Origin: JABMQB01 sp963666575
GTDB lineage: Bacteria > Bacteroidota > Bacteroidia > Bacteroidales > Prolixibacteraceae
Length of the DNA: 64,000 nt
Reading direction: 5' to 3'
Assembly (NCBI GenBank): GCA_963666575.2
Contig: CAXXYG010000027.1
Coordinates: forward strand, 1-64,000
Shown here one piece after another: positions 55,994-64,000 of the stretch; positions within the stretch are counted from its first letter, which is position 1; each line of letters starts with the position of its first letter. The translations under genes and the position numbers were made by a program. A model generated the notes under the pieces. It did not search any database, was not told where the DNA came from, and worked only from the letters and a program-made list of their open reading frames with translations.

Positions 55994-56794
55994 TTATAAA
56001 TTTAACGACAGAGCCACTAATTCGGCAATGTCGTAATTTTTGATTTTATCTTCTTTGTTTTTATACTTTAATCCATCGGTCATCATAACCATACAGTAAG
56101 GACAAGCAGTTGCAATTATGTGGGCTCCTGTTTCCAAAGCATCTTCGGTGCGTTCAATAAAAACTTCTTTATTACCTTTTTCGGCTTCCTTAAACATTTG
56201 GCCACCTCCGGCACCACAACAAAGCGCAAAACTTTTATTACGTTTCATCTCCGTCAAATCAGAAGGTAATGCCTTTAATATTTTGCGGGGAGCATTATAC
56301 TCTCCATTGGCTCTTCCCAGGTAACAGGGATCGTGGTAGGTTATTTTTTGTCCTTTCAGAATGGATGAATCGAATTTTAGTTTTCCATCATCCACCAATT
56401 GATTTAAGAACTGAGAATGATGAATAACTTCAAAATTCCCATCGTAGTCAGTATATTCGTTCTTGAAAGTATTATATACATGTGGATCGCAGGTAATTAT
56501 TCTTTTTATTTTGTAACTCTTAAGAAGTTCAATATTCATAAGAGCCTGCATTTGGAACAGCATTTCGTTTCCTGCCCTGCGTGCAACATCGCCACTTGAT
56601 GATTCTTCGGTACCTAATACAGCGTAATTAATATTAAGGTGTGAAAGGATTTTCACAAAGGCACGCGTTACATTTTTATATCGATCGTCGAAAGCTCCGG
56701 CACTACCTACCCAAAATAAATATTCGGGTTGTTTGCCACTGGCAAACACATCGGCCATTACAGGAACTTCAATTTTAGTCTTAGTGGTTTCCAT
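55994..56794 (-). CDS. CCG-domain iron-sulfur subunit with one degenerate cluster site
   Basis: The 266-residue protein pairs with the next gene to form a heterodisulfide-reductase-like membrane oxidoreductase. The C-terminal CCG domain is intact: HDPCYLGRANGEYNAPR (C157), FALCCGAGGGQMF (C192-C193), TACPYCMVMM (C231 and C234). The N-terminal domain keeps the fold sequence FWVGxAGAFDDR...GNEMLFQMQ but has serine at 31 (VGSAG), serines at 65-67 (ESSSGD) and CDPHVYNT at 102-109, where typical relatives have cysteines. It probably holds only one cubane-like cluster. Neighbours: acyl-CoA dehydrogenase downstream, the TM/ferredoxin-type partner 27 bases upstream. Confidence 0.88.
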   Translation of the reverse strand: METTKTKIEVPVMADVFASGKQPEYLFWVGSAGAFDDRYKNVTRAFVKILSHLNINYAVLGTEESSSGDVARRAGNEMLFQMQALMNIELLKSYKIKRIITCDPHVYNTFKNEYTDYDGNFEVIHHSQFLNQLVDDGKLKFDSSILKGQKITYHDPCYLGRANGEYNAPRKILKALPSDLTEMKRNKSFALCCGAGGGQMFKEAEKGNKEVFIERTEDALETGAHIIATACPYCMVMMTDGLKYKNKEDKIKNYDIAELVALSLNL

Positions 56795-56821
56795 AGTTTG
56801 ACTGGATTTTGTCCGTTTGTA

Positions 56822-58141
56822 TTAATTCTGATTGATATAAAGTTCATCAGCCCACAGCATTCTATCTTCTTGCGAAAATTGCCATGGAGCACCATTGTTT
56901 TCAATATTTGAAAACATTTGGTTTAATTCTCCAGGAGCAGCAGATTCTTCCATCACTAAATAACGGCGCATATCTAAAATAATAGCCGGCTGGTTAATAT
57001 TTATAGGGCATTCCTGAGCACATGCATTACAAGTTGTACACGCCCAAAGTTCTTCTTTGGTAATATAATCGCCTAATAAAGCTTTACCATCGTCGTATGT
57101 TAAACCTTCCTTAATAAGGCCCGGCCCTTTTTCTTTCATGCGTTCGCGGACATTCATTACAATTTTACGAGGTGAAAGTGCTTTTCCTGTTATATTAGCC
57201 GGACAAACGGAAGTACATCGCCCACATTGTGTACAGGCCAATGAATCAAAATAATTCCGCCAGTTGGTATCCTGAATATCCATTACACCAAACCTTTCAA
57301 CTTCTTCGTCTTCCGGGGCATCGGCAAATGCTGCATCAGGGTCAAGCATCATTTTTACTTCCTTGGTAATGTTATCCATGTTTTTCATTTTCCCTAATGG
57401 ATCTAAATTACTTAGGAAAACATTGGGTACTGACATAAACACATGAAAGTGTTTAGAATAAGGCAAGTAATTGGCAAAAAAGAAGATTCCTAAAATATGG
57501 CTCCACCAACATACTTCATGCCAGATATGAATTTGTGAAGCGGACATTCCGGATATGAATCCGGCCAACATATTTCCAATTGGATATACGCCAACTAAGT
57601 GGTGCCCTGCTTCCTGTATCGAAGCAACATAAAAAACATTCATTCCCAACAATGAAATCATCAGGAAAAAAATTAATCCTAAAGCGATATTAGCATCAAC
57701 ATGCGATTTATGTTTCATTTCAGTACCACCAAACCGTTTGATGTTCATAAAAATACGGCGGAATAAAAATGCTGCAATAAAAATAGCAATAAGCAGTGCA
57801 AACACATCGCCTGACGCCATAAAAATATCATATACAACTCCGAGGAAAGATAAAATCCGTTCGGATCCAAAAAGGCCGTCGATAACCATTTCGACACTTC
57901 CCACAAGAATTACCAAAAATCCCCACCATACTAAAGCATGCATAAAACCAATTACAGGGCGCCTCATTATTTTGGTTTGCCCAAAAGCTACCTTAAACGT
58001 CACTTCAATTCGTTTCCCAATATTTTTGATGGGATAGGCCGGTTTTAGTAATTTAAACCAGGAAATCAGTTTTTTTACCGTAAATACAAAGATTCCCAAC
58101 GTAATTAACAGTGATAAAGCAAAAAGAATTTGTTTAATCAT
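56822..58141 (-). CDS. Membrane Fe-S oxidoreductase, cytochrome b-like domain plus 2x[4Fe-4S]
   Basis: The 439-residue protein has about five N-terminal transmembrane helices of the NarI/HdrE type (GFMHALVWWGFLVILVGSVEMVIDGLFG; ICW-type histidines in IHIWHEVCWWSHILGIFFF). Two ferredoxin-type clusters follow, LACTQCGRCTSVCPANITGKAL and WACTTCNACAQECPININQPAI. In related genomes such proteins take electrons from ETF and reduce menaquinone. It is split here from the CCG part, which follows 27 bases downstream as a second gene. The nearby ETF genes and acyl-CoA dehydrogenase support the role in fatty- or acyl-CoA oxidation. Confidence 0.88.
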   Translation of the reverse strand: MIKQILFALSLLITLGIFVFTVKKLISWFKLLKPAYPIKNIGKRIEVTFKVAFGQTKIMRRPVIGFMHALVWWGFLVILVGSVEMVIDGLFGSERILSFLGVVYDIFMASGDVFALLIAIFIAAFLFRRIFMNIKRFGGTEMKHKSHVDANIALGLIFFLMISLLGMNVFYVASIQEAGHHLVGVYPIGNMLAGFISGMSASQIHIWHEVCWWSHILGIFFFANYLPYSKHFHVFMSVPNVFLSNLDPLGKMKNMDNITKEVKMMLDPDAAFADAPEDEEVERFGVMDIQDTNWRNYFDSLACTQCGRCTSVCPANITGKALSPRKIVMNVRERMKEKGPGLIKEGLTYDDGKALLGDYITKEELWACTTCNACAQECPININQPAIILDMRRYLVMEESAAPGELNQMFSNIENNGAPWQFSQEDRMLWADELYINQN

Positions 58142-58202
58142 AAGTTTAGTTTTTTCCTTTTCTACTGAGATAAAACATCAAAAACAAGAATATAAAACAA
58201 TA

Positions 58203-59168
58203 TTATTTAGCTTTTGCTTCTTTAACCGCCGCAATTAAATCGGGCATTACTTTTAATGCGTCGCCAACAACACCATAATCTGCCGCTTCAAAAATAGGAG
58301 CATCAGCATCGTTGTTAATGGCGACAATACATTTCGAAGAATTTACGCCTGCAATATGTTGAATAGCACCCGAAATACCAGCTGCAATATAAAGGTTAGG
58401 TGCAATAATTTTCCCGGTTTGTCCGGTATGTTCACTATGTGGCCTCCAACCTTCGTCCGAAACAGGTCGAGAACAAGCTGTTGCTCCACCAAGTAATTCG
58501 GCTAATTCTTCAATTGTCCCCCAGTTTTCAGCTGCTTTCATTCCACGGCCTCCCGAAACAACAATTTCGGCATCGTTTAACAAAATTTTGCCTGTTTGTT
58601 TCTGGACATCTTTAATAACCGTTTTAAATTCACCAATTTCGGGAGAAAATGCTTCGATGGTTGCTGATCCACCATTTTCTTCAATCTCGAATGAATTTTG
58701 AGCAAGCGTTAAAACTTTTATATCTGATTTTAGGGAAACCTCAGCAAAAGCTTTTCCTGAAAATACCTTTTTCCTAACAGCAAATGGTTCGACTGATGAT
58801 GGCAATGCAGCTAATCCCGAACCTAAAGAAGCTTTTAATTTAACTGATAAACGGGGAGCAATTGCTTTCCCGGTGTTGTTATGTGAAAGAACTACCACAC
58901 TTGCCGACTCTTTTACAGCAGCCTGTGCAATAATACTTGTAAAAACCTGATTGTCGAGTGAACTTAAATTATCACCTTCAACTTTTAATACTTTTGAAGC
59001 TCCATAGTTCCCTAACTTTGAAAGTTCACTTTCATCAACATTACCAATCGATACAACTGACACAGTAGTATTCAACATTGTGGCAATATGTGAGGCATAA
59101 GAAATTAATTCGAAGGACAATTTTTTAAACTGGCCATCCCAATTCTCTGTATATACTAATACTGACAT
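58203..59168 (-). CDS. etfA: Electron transfer flavoprotein alpha subunit
   Basis: The 321-residue subunit has the N-terminal domain SVLVYTENWDGQFKKLSFELISYASHIATML and the C-terminal FAD-binding domain with GGRGMKAAENWGTIEELAELLGGATACSRPVSDEGWRPHSEHTGQTGKIIAPNLYIAAGISGAIQHIAGVNSSKCIVAINNDADAPIFEAADYGVVGD. This is the classic ETF-alpha signature. It passes electrons from acyl-CoA dehydrogenases to the membrane. It lies 26 bases after the beta-subunit gene. Confidence 0.96.
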   Translation of the reverse strand: MSVLVYTENWDGQFKKLSFELISYASHIATMLNTTVSVVSIGNVDESELSKLGNYGASKVLKVEGDNLSSLDNQVFTSIIAQAAVKESASVVVLSHNNTGKAIAPRLSVKLKASLGSGLAALPSSVEPFAVRKKVFSGKAFAEVSLKSDIKVLTLAQNSFEIEENGGSATIEAFSPEIGEFKTVIKDVQKQTGKILLNDAEIVVSGGRGMKAAENWGTIEELAELLGGATACSRPVSDEGWRPHSEHTGQTGKIIAPNLYIAAGISGAIQHIAGVNSSKCIVAINNDADAPIFEAADYGVVGDALKVMPDLIAAVKEAKAK

Positions 59169-59194
59169 AATTTTTGATTTTAATAATTTGAATA

Positions 59195-59941
59195 CTACAA
59201 TACTTTTGCTTCGTTTTGTAACAATGATACTAATTCAGCTATATTTTCGGCATCAACCATTTTACAGGGTGCCTTAGGCTGTGGTAAAGTAAAACCAACA
59301 AATTCAGTCATTGCCTCATTTGTAGCAGGATCAACAACTGCTAATGGTTTTTTGCGGGCCATCATTATACCGCGCATGGCAGCAATCCTTGGTTCCTTAG
59401 CAATACCCTTTTGTACTATAGCTACAAAAGGAGTTTGCACCGAAACAACTTCTTTACCACCATCAATATCACGGTCCATTACCACTTCATCGCCACTTAT
59501 TTCAATTTTAGAAACTGATGAAACAGATGGTAATTCCAGTATTTCAGCTAACATACCACCAACTGCGGCACCATTATAATCACTCGATTCAATACCACAA
59601 ATCACTAAATCAAAGCTTTTCTCTTTAATAACTTCTGCTAATAAAGAAGCAACTTCGAATGTGTCAGACTGATCAGCGTTTACTCTGATTGCATCATCGG
59701 CTCCAATGGCCAATGCTTTTCGTATTGTAGGTTCTGATTCTTTAGGACCAACGGTTATTACAGATAAAGAACTCACTGAATTACCACTATCTTCCTTTAA
59801 TTCAATGGCCCTTGTTAAGGCCAATTCATCCCACGGGTTAATAATCCACTGTATACCTGTTTTATCCAACGTTGTACCGCCCACAAATTTAACTTTCGTT
59901 GTGGTATCGGGCACATTCCCTAAACAAACTGCTATTTTCAT
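59195..59941 (-). CDS. etfB: Electron transfer flavoprotein beta subunit
   Basis: The 248-residue subunit has LGNVPDTTTKVKF at the start, INPWDELALTRAIELKE, the AMP/FAD region LAIGADDAIRVNADQSDTFEVASLLAEVIKEKSFDLVICGIESSDYNGAAVGGMLAEILELPSVSSVSKIEI, and PFVAIVQKGIAKEPRIAAMRGIMMARKKPL. It is the first gene of the five-gene ETF/Fe-S/acyl-CoA dehydrogenase set. Whether it is a bifurcating ETF cannot be decided from these motifs. Confidence 0.96.
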   Translation of the reverse strand: MKIAVCLGNVPDTTTKVKFVGGTTLDKTGIQWIINPWDELALTRAIELKEDSGNSVSSLSVITVGPKESEPTIRKALAIGADDAIRVNADQSDTFEVASLLAEVIKEKSFDLVICGIESSDYNGAAVGGMLAEILELPSVSSVSKIEISGDEVVMDRDIDGGKEVVSVQTPFVAIVQKGIAKEPRIAAMRGIMMARKKPLAVVDPATNEAMTEFVGFTLPQPKAPCKMVDAENIAELVSLLQNEAKVL

Positions 59942-60560
59942 CTAATTAAAATTTAAGTTTTTAAAGGCATTATATGGAACCTGCCTTCCGCAAGCAGGCT
60001 CCCATGATTTTAATTATGCCTGCCTGCTGTAGGCAGGTTTATGGCAAAATAATATCATGGTTGTTTCATTCGTATTTAATTTATTTAATTTTTGCTTGAT
60101 TTAGTTAACGAAAGCTTCAATAATACGCATAATTCAAGAGAATGAAAAATGAATTAAACAAAAGAACTTTCAGTGATTAAAACCTGTCCTATTTTTTACA
60201 GAAAATATTTCAGGATGACAAATATATAAACTGAGGTTCAAGAAACAAAGTAATGAAAAACAGCTTTAACTATTCAAATTAACAATTATACTATATTATG
60301 TAAAACATGAACATTGCTGGGACATAGAGCCCAAGTCTGACAAGCCATTAAAACATTCTACCCAATTTTTCTAAAAGTTATATCGCGACATGCCTCATGT
60401 TTATTTATATTTATTTTAATTAAAAATCAGTCAAAAATAGACGTTTATTATCTACCTACTTCAAATTATAAATTGTGTGTGAAAATCCTGATCTAACATT
60501 ATAGTACCAAATTACTTATAGTAAAACACTTATTGAAGCCAGCACCGAAATAATTTCACT
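59942..60560. other. Long intergenic region upstream of the ETF genes
   Basis: No gene is visible in about 620 bases. It must hold the promoter of the ETF set. Its left end has two palindromes (59980-60037). The rest is AT-rich and featureless to my reading. Confidence 0.6.
59980..60037. repeat. Pair of GC-rich palindromes, CCTGC-type
   Basis: The first is CCTGC...GCAGG (59980-59998), where the arms enclose CTTCCGCAA. The second is a perfect 7-base stem CCTGCCT/AGGCAGG with loop GCTGT (60019-60037). They are GC-rich islands in AT-rich DNA and resemble the short interspersed palindromes seen in Bacteroidota and related genomes. The function is unknown. Confidence 0.65.
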
Positions 60561-60588
60561 AAAAAAAGGGAGTTAAAAAACTCCCTTT
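60561..60588 (-). terminator. Intrinsic terminator after the rpoC-DUF3467 unit
   Basis: On the minus strand AAAGGGAGTT pairs with AACTCCCTTT around a T-rich loop, followed by T residues. It lies about 30 bases beyond the stop codon of the DUF3467 gene at 60619. Confidence 0.9.
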
Positions 60589-60618
60589 AATATAATAGAA
60601 TACAAATAATTTACATTC

Positions 60619-60945
60619 TTACGCTTGTGCTGGTGGCCCACCAAAATTTATAGGAGGAATAACATCATTCCCGCCTTTGATATTTTTAACCGGCCCATAT
60701 ACCGCCTCGTATTTCTTCAAATTGTCCTGAAGCGCACCTAGAAGTCGTTTAGCATGCTCAGGTGTTAAAATAATTCTGGATTTTACATGTGCTTTGGGTA
60801 TTCCAGGCATTATTCTAACAAAATCAACAACAAATTCGGAACTTGAATGTGTGATAACTGCCAAATTTGAATATACACCTTCAGCAATTTCTTCATTTAA
60901 TTCAATCTGCAACTGTTGACCCTGTGGTTGCTTTTTTTCTTCCAT
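60619..60945 (-). CDS. DUF3467 domain protein
   Basis: This 108-residue protein matches the DUF3467 family along its length: LNEEIAEGVYSNLAVITHSSSEFVVDFVRIMPGIPKAHVKSRIILTPEHAKRLLGALQDNLKKYEAVYG. The C-terminal tail is proline/glycine-rich. It starts 6 bases after the rpoC stop, and this order is conserved in Bacteroidota. Its function is not established; the position suggests a tie to RNA polymerase or its expression. Confidence 0.93.
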   Translation of the reverse strand: MEEKKQPQGQQLQIELNEEIAEGVYSNLAVITHSSSEFVVDFVRIMPGIPKAHVKSRIILTPEHAKRLLGALQDNLKKYEAVYGPVKNIKGGNDVIPPINFGGPPAQA

Positions 60946-60951
60946 ATTTAT

Positions 60952-63900
60952 TTATTTTGAAACATTTTCTGCTTCTTTCATATCAACCAGCTTATCGTAT
61001 TCTGACTTAGAACCAACAACCAGGTTTTTATATTCTTTCAAACCAGTACCTGCAGGAATAAGGTGTCCGCAAATTACATTTTCCTTTAATCCGTCGAGGT
61101 AATCAGTTTTTCCATTAATAGCAGCTTCGTTTAATACTTTAGTCGTTTCCTGGAATGATGCAGCCGACAACCAACTTCTGGTTTGTAGTGCTGCTTTAGT
61201 AATTCCCTGAAGTACCTGACTTGAAGTAGCAGGAATAGCATCACGAGCTTCAATTAGTTGTTTGTCTTTTCGACGTAAAACTGAATTTTCATCTCTTAGT
61301 TTACGTGCAGAAATAATTTGCCCGGCTCTTAAATCAGGCCCATCACCTGGTTCTACAACTACTTTTTTATTGTAAATCCAATCATTTTCCTGCAAGAACT
61401 CGTTTTTATCGATAATTTGTTTTTCAAGGAAACGAGTATCACCCGGGTCAACAATTTCCACTTTACGCATCATTTGACGAATGATAACTTCATAGTGTTT
61501 ATCGTTGATTTTTACACCCTGCATACGGTATACATCCTGAACTTCATTCAAAATATATTCCTGAACAGCAGTAGGCCCTTTAATGGCCAAAATATCTGAC
61601 GGAGTAGTTGCACCATCAGATAATGGTGTACCTGCTCTGATGTAATCATTTTCCTGTACCAAAATTTGTTTTGAAAGTGGTACAAGGTATTTCCTTACTT
61701 CATTGGTTTTAGTAGTCACAATAATTTCGCGGTTACCTCTTTTAATTTTACCCAATGAAACTTCACCATCGACCTCTGAAACAACAGCGGGATTTGATGG
61801 ATTCCTTGCCTCAAACAATTCCGTCACCCTTGGAAGACCACCGGTGATATCACCAGCTTTACCTGAAGAACGTGGGATTTTAACCAAAACTTGTCCTGCC
61901 TTAACCTTCTCTCCATCGTTAACAGCCATGTGGCCACCAACCGGAAGGTTATAAGAGCGAATCAATTCACCCTTTTTATCTAAAATTCTTAACGTAGCAT
62001 TTTTAGTTTTGTCCCTGGTTTCAATGATTACTTTTTCGTTGTAACCAGTTTGTTCATCCGATTCTTCGCGGAAAGTGATGTTCTCAATTAGATTTTCAAA
62101 CTCAACTTTTCCATCATACTCAGTGATAATCACACCGTTATATGGATCCCACTCACAAATAAGCTTACCTTTAGCAACTTCATCACCATTTTTAATATAC
62201 AGTTTTGAACCATATGGAATTGGGTGATTTGATAATAGGATATTGGTATTTTTATCAATAATTTTCAGTTCAGCCAACCGGCTTACTACAATCTCATAAG
62301 TTTTACCTTCGTCTGATTTATATTTAACAGTTTTTAATTCCTCAATATCGGCGTAACCGTCGTATTTAGACTCAACTTGCGATTGAGCCGAAATATTACC
62401 AGCAATACCCCCAACGTGGAAAGTACGAAGTGTAAGCTGTGTCCCAGGTTCACCAATCGATTGAGCAGCAATAACACCAGCTGCTTCACCCTTTTGAACA
62501 AGGTTTCCTGTGGCAAGATTTCGTCCGTAACATTTTGTACAAACTCCAACTTTCGATTCGCAGGTTAATACCGAACGAATTTCAATGCTTTCAATAGGAG
62601 AATTTTCAATTTCAGCAGCTATCTTTTCTGTAATTTCATCACCCGATTTTACAATTAAATCACCCTTTAACGGATGGTAAATATCGTGCACTGAAGTACG
62701 GCCTAAAATCCTGTCGTAAAGAGACGCAACTACTTCTTCGTTATTTTTAACAGCTGTAGCAATAATCCCTCTCAATGTTCCACAATCCTCTTCTGAAATA
62801 ATGACATCCTGAGCAACATCAACCAAACGACGAGTAAGATAACCCGCATCGGCTGTTTTTAATGCTGTATCTGCCAAACCTTTACGAGCACCGTGAGTTG
62901 AGATAAAGTACTCAAGTACTGAAAGCCCTTCTTTAAAGTTAGCAAGAATAGGATTTTCAATAATTTGAGATCCGGTAGAACCTGACTTCTGAGGCTTTGC
63001 CATCAATCCACGCATTCCACAAAGCTGGCGAATCTGTTCTTTCGAACCACGAGCTCCGGAATCAAGCATCATATATACCGAATTAAACCCTTGTTTATCA
63101 GTACTAATAGTTTTCATTACCGACTGAGTCAATTTTGAGTTGGCATGTGTCCAGATATCAATTACCTGATTATAACGTTCATTGTTCGTAATGAAACCCA
63201 TGTTATAATTGGCCATTACTTCCTCAACCTGCTCATATCCGTTATTAACAATTGTGGTTTTATCTTCAGGAATAATTACATCATCAAGATTAAAGGATAA
63301 TCCTCCTTTGTATGCCATATTATATCCCAAATCCTTAATAGCATCGAGGAACTTAACAGTTGTGGCATTACCACTTTTCTTAAACACTTCAGCAATGATA
63401 TTCCTTAAGGATTTTTTAGTTAAAATCTGATTTAGGAAACCGGCTTGCCTAGGTACAAATTGGTTAAACATGACCCTACCAACAGTCGTTTCGATAATGT
63501 GTTTAAAGTATTCGCCATTATCGTCAACATCTTCAACTTTTACTTTAATGATAGAGTGCATTAAAACAGCTCCTTCATTATAAGCAATCGTTACTTCTTC
63601 AGGTGAATAAAAAGTCATTCCTTCACCTTTACTTCCTTCGCGGGCTTTGGTCATGTAATATAACCCAAGAACCATATCCTGTGAAGGAACCGTAATTGGA
63701 GCCCCATTCGCTGGATTTAAAAGGTTGTGAGAAGACAACATTAAAAGTTGTGTTTCCAAAATAGCTGCATTCCCTAAAGGGAGATGGACAGCCATTTGGT
63801 CTCCATCGAAGTCGGCATTAAAACCAGTACAAACCAATGGGTGCAACTGAATTGCCTTACCTTCGATAAGAACAGGTTGGAAAGCCTGAATTGATAACCG

Positions 63901-64000
63901 GTGAAGAGTAGGCGCCCTGTTCAACATAACAGGATGCCCTTTTAATATATTTTCAAGAATCTCCCAAACTAATGGGTCTTTTCTGTCTACAATCTTTTTG
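60952..64000 (-). CDS. rpoC: RNA polymerase beta-prime subunit, C-terminal part (cut by window edge)
   Basis: The open frame runs to the end of the window; about 1016 residues are present and the N-terminal third is missing. The catalytic magnesium loop NADFDGDQMAVHLPL is at the start of the visible part, after GHPVMLNRAPTLHRLSIQAF. The trigger-loop region (GARKGLADTALKTADAGYLTRRLVDVAQDVII), the zinc site CESKVGVCTKCYGRN and the segment AAQSIGEPGTQLTLRTFHVGG are all present. It ends with KEAENVSK and is followed by the DUF3467 gene. rpoB should lie upstream outside the window. Confidence 0.97.
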   Translation of the reverse strand, partial: KKIVDRKDPLVWEILENILKGHPVMLNRAPTLHRLSIQAFQPVLIEGKAIQLHPLVCTGFNADFDGDQMAVHLPLGNAAILETQLLMLSSHNLLNPANGAPITVPSQDMVLGLYYMTKAREGSKGEGMTFYSPEEVTIAYNEGAVLMHSIIKVKVEDVDDNGEYFKHIIETTVGRVMFNQFVPRQAGFLNQILTKKSLRNIIAEVFKKSGNATTVKFLDAIKDLGYNMAYKGGLSFNLDDVIIPEDKTTIVNNGYEQVEEVMANYNMGFITNNERYNQVIDIWTHANSKLTQSVMKTISTDKQGFNSVYMMLDSGARGSKEQIRQLCGMRGLMAKPQKSGSTGSQIIENPILANFKEGLSVLEYFISTHGARKGLADTALKTADAGYLTRRLVDVAQDVIISEEDCGTLRGIIATAVKNNEEVVASLYDRILGRTSVHDIYHPLKGDLIVKSGDEITEKIAAEIENSPIESIEIRSVLTCESKVGVCTKCYGRNLATGNLVQKGEAAGVIAAQSIGEPGTQLTLRTFHVGGIAGNISAQSQVESKYDGYADIEELKTVKYKSDEGKTYEIVVSRLAELKIIDKNTNILLSNHPIPYGSKLYIKNGDEVAKGKLICEWDPYNGVIITEYDGKVEFENLIENITFREESDEQTGYNEKVIIETRDKTKNATLRILDKKGELIRSYNLPVGGHMAVNDGEKVKAGQVLVKIPRSSGKAGDITGGLPRVTELFEARNPSNPAVVSEVDGEVSLGKIKRGNREIIVTTKTNEVRKYLVPLSKQILVQENDYIRAGTPLSDGATTPSDILAIKGPTAVQEYILNEVQDVYRMQGVKINDKHYEVIIRQMMRKVEIVDPGDTRFLEKQIIDKNEFLQENDWIYNKKVVVEPGDGPDLRAGQIISARKLRDENSVLRRKDKQLIEARDAIPATSSQVLQGITKAALQTRSWLSAASFQETTKVLNEAAINGKTDYLDGLKENVICGHLIPAGTGLKEYKNLVVGSKSEYDKLVDMKEAENVSK

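Overview
The window is a low-GC chromosomal piece of a Bacteroidota bacterium. The signs are rRNA promoters of the Bacteroidota type (TTTG, a 19-20 bp gap, then TAnnTTTG), a 16S-Ile-Ala-23S-5S operon, DUF5916, DUF3467, S46 peptidase and carboxypeptidase-regulatory-like proteins, and many predicted beta-barrel exports. The metabolism (ferredoxin-linked 2-oxoacid oxidoreductase, ADP-forming acyl-CoA synthetase, NrfHA, ETF) fits a facultative or strict anaerobe. An order such as Marinilabiliales is my inference only.

Layout. 1-14.6 kb is accessory: exported proteins (DsrE-like, Tat-type nitroreductase, DUF1080-like, serine hydrolase, DUF5916), two ECF sigma loci, and a membrane-bound regulator broken by two frameshifts. 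14.9-23.9 kb is a minus-strand block for 2-oxoacid and aromatic amino acid metabolism: a four-subunit Vor-type oxidoreductase, a Crp/Fnr regulator, an aminotransferase, an atypical flavodoxin, prephenate dehydratase, phenylacetate-CoA ligase and two ACT proteins. 24-29.2 kb holds a DcaP-like porin and nrfHA followed by a PepSY-type membrane protein. 29.2-44.9 kb is mixed: esterase, methyltransferase, a REP-associated transposase between two similar repeats, ADP-forming acyl-CoA synthetase, a frame-broken tandem Usp protein, GtrA, S46 peptidase, an orphan sugar-binding lipoprotein, Maf, KdsC, a DUF2520 protein, an exported superoxide dismutase and an O-antigen-ligase-like protein.

44.95-50.9 kb is a complete minus-strand rRNA operon with three tandem upstream promoters and a terminator after 5S. 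Beyond the promoters lies a nested insertion: an IS1634-type element (52448-54079) inside an IS4-type element (51155-54116). 54.1-59.9 kb is a fatty-acid-oxidation respiratory module: acyl-CoA dehydrogenase, a two-part iron-sulfur membrane oxidoreductase and both ETF subunits. The window ends in DUF3467 and the C-terminal part of rpoC.

How it fits together. The 2-oxoacid oxidoreductase would turn transaminated amino acids into acyl-CoA plus reduced ferredoxin, the ADP-forming synthetase could recover ATP from the acyl-CoA, and ETF with the Fe-S membrane protein would send acyl-CoA electrons to quinone, with NrfHA as one possible terminal reductase. Several genes are broken at homopolymer runs. 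Two of these breaks lie on textbook -1 slippery heptamers, so slippage, sequencing error and programmed frameshifting all need to be considered.
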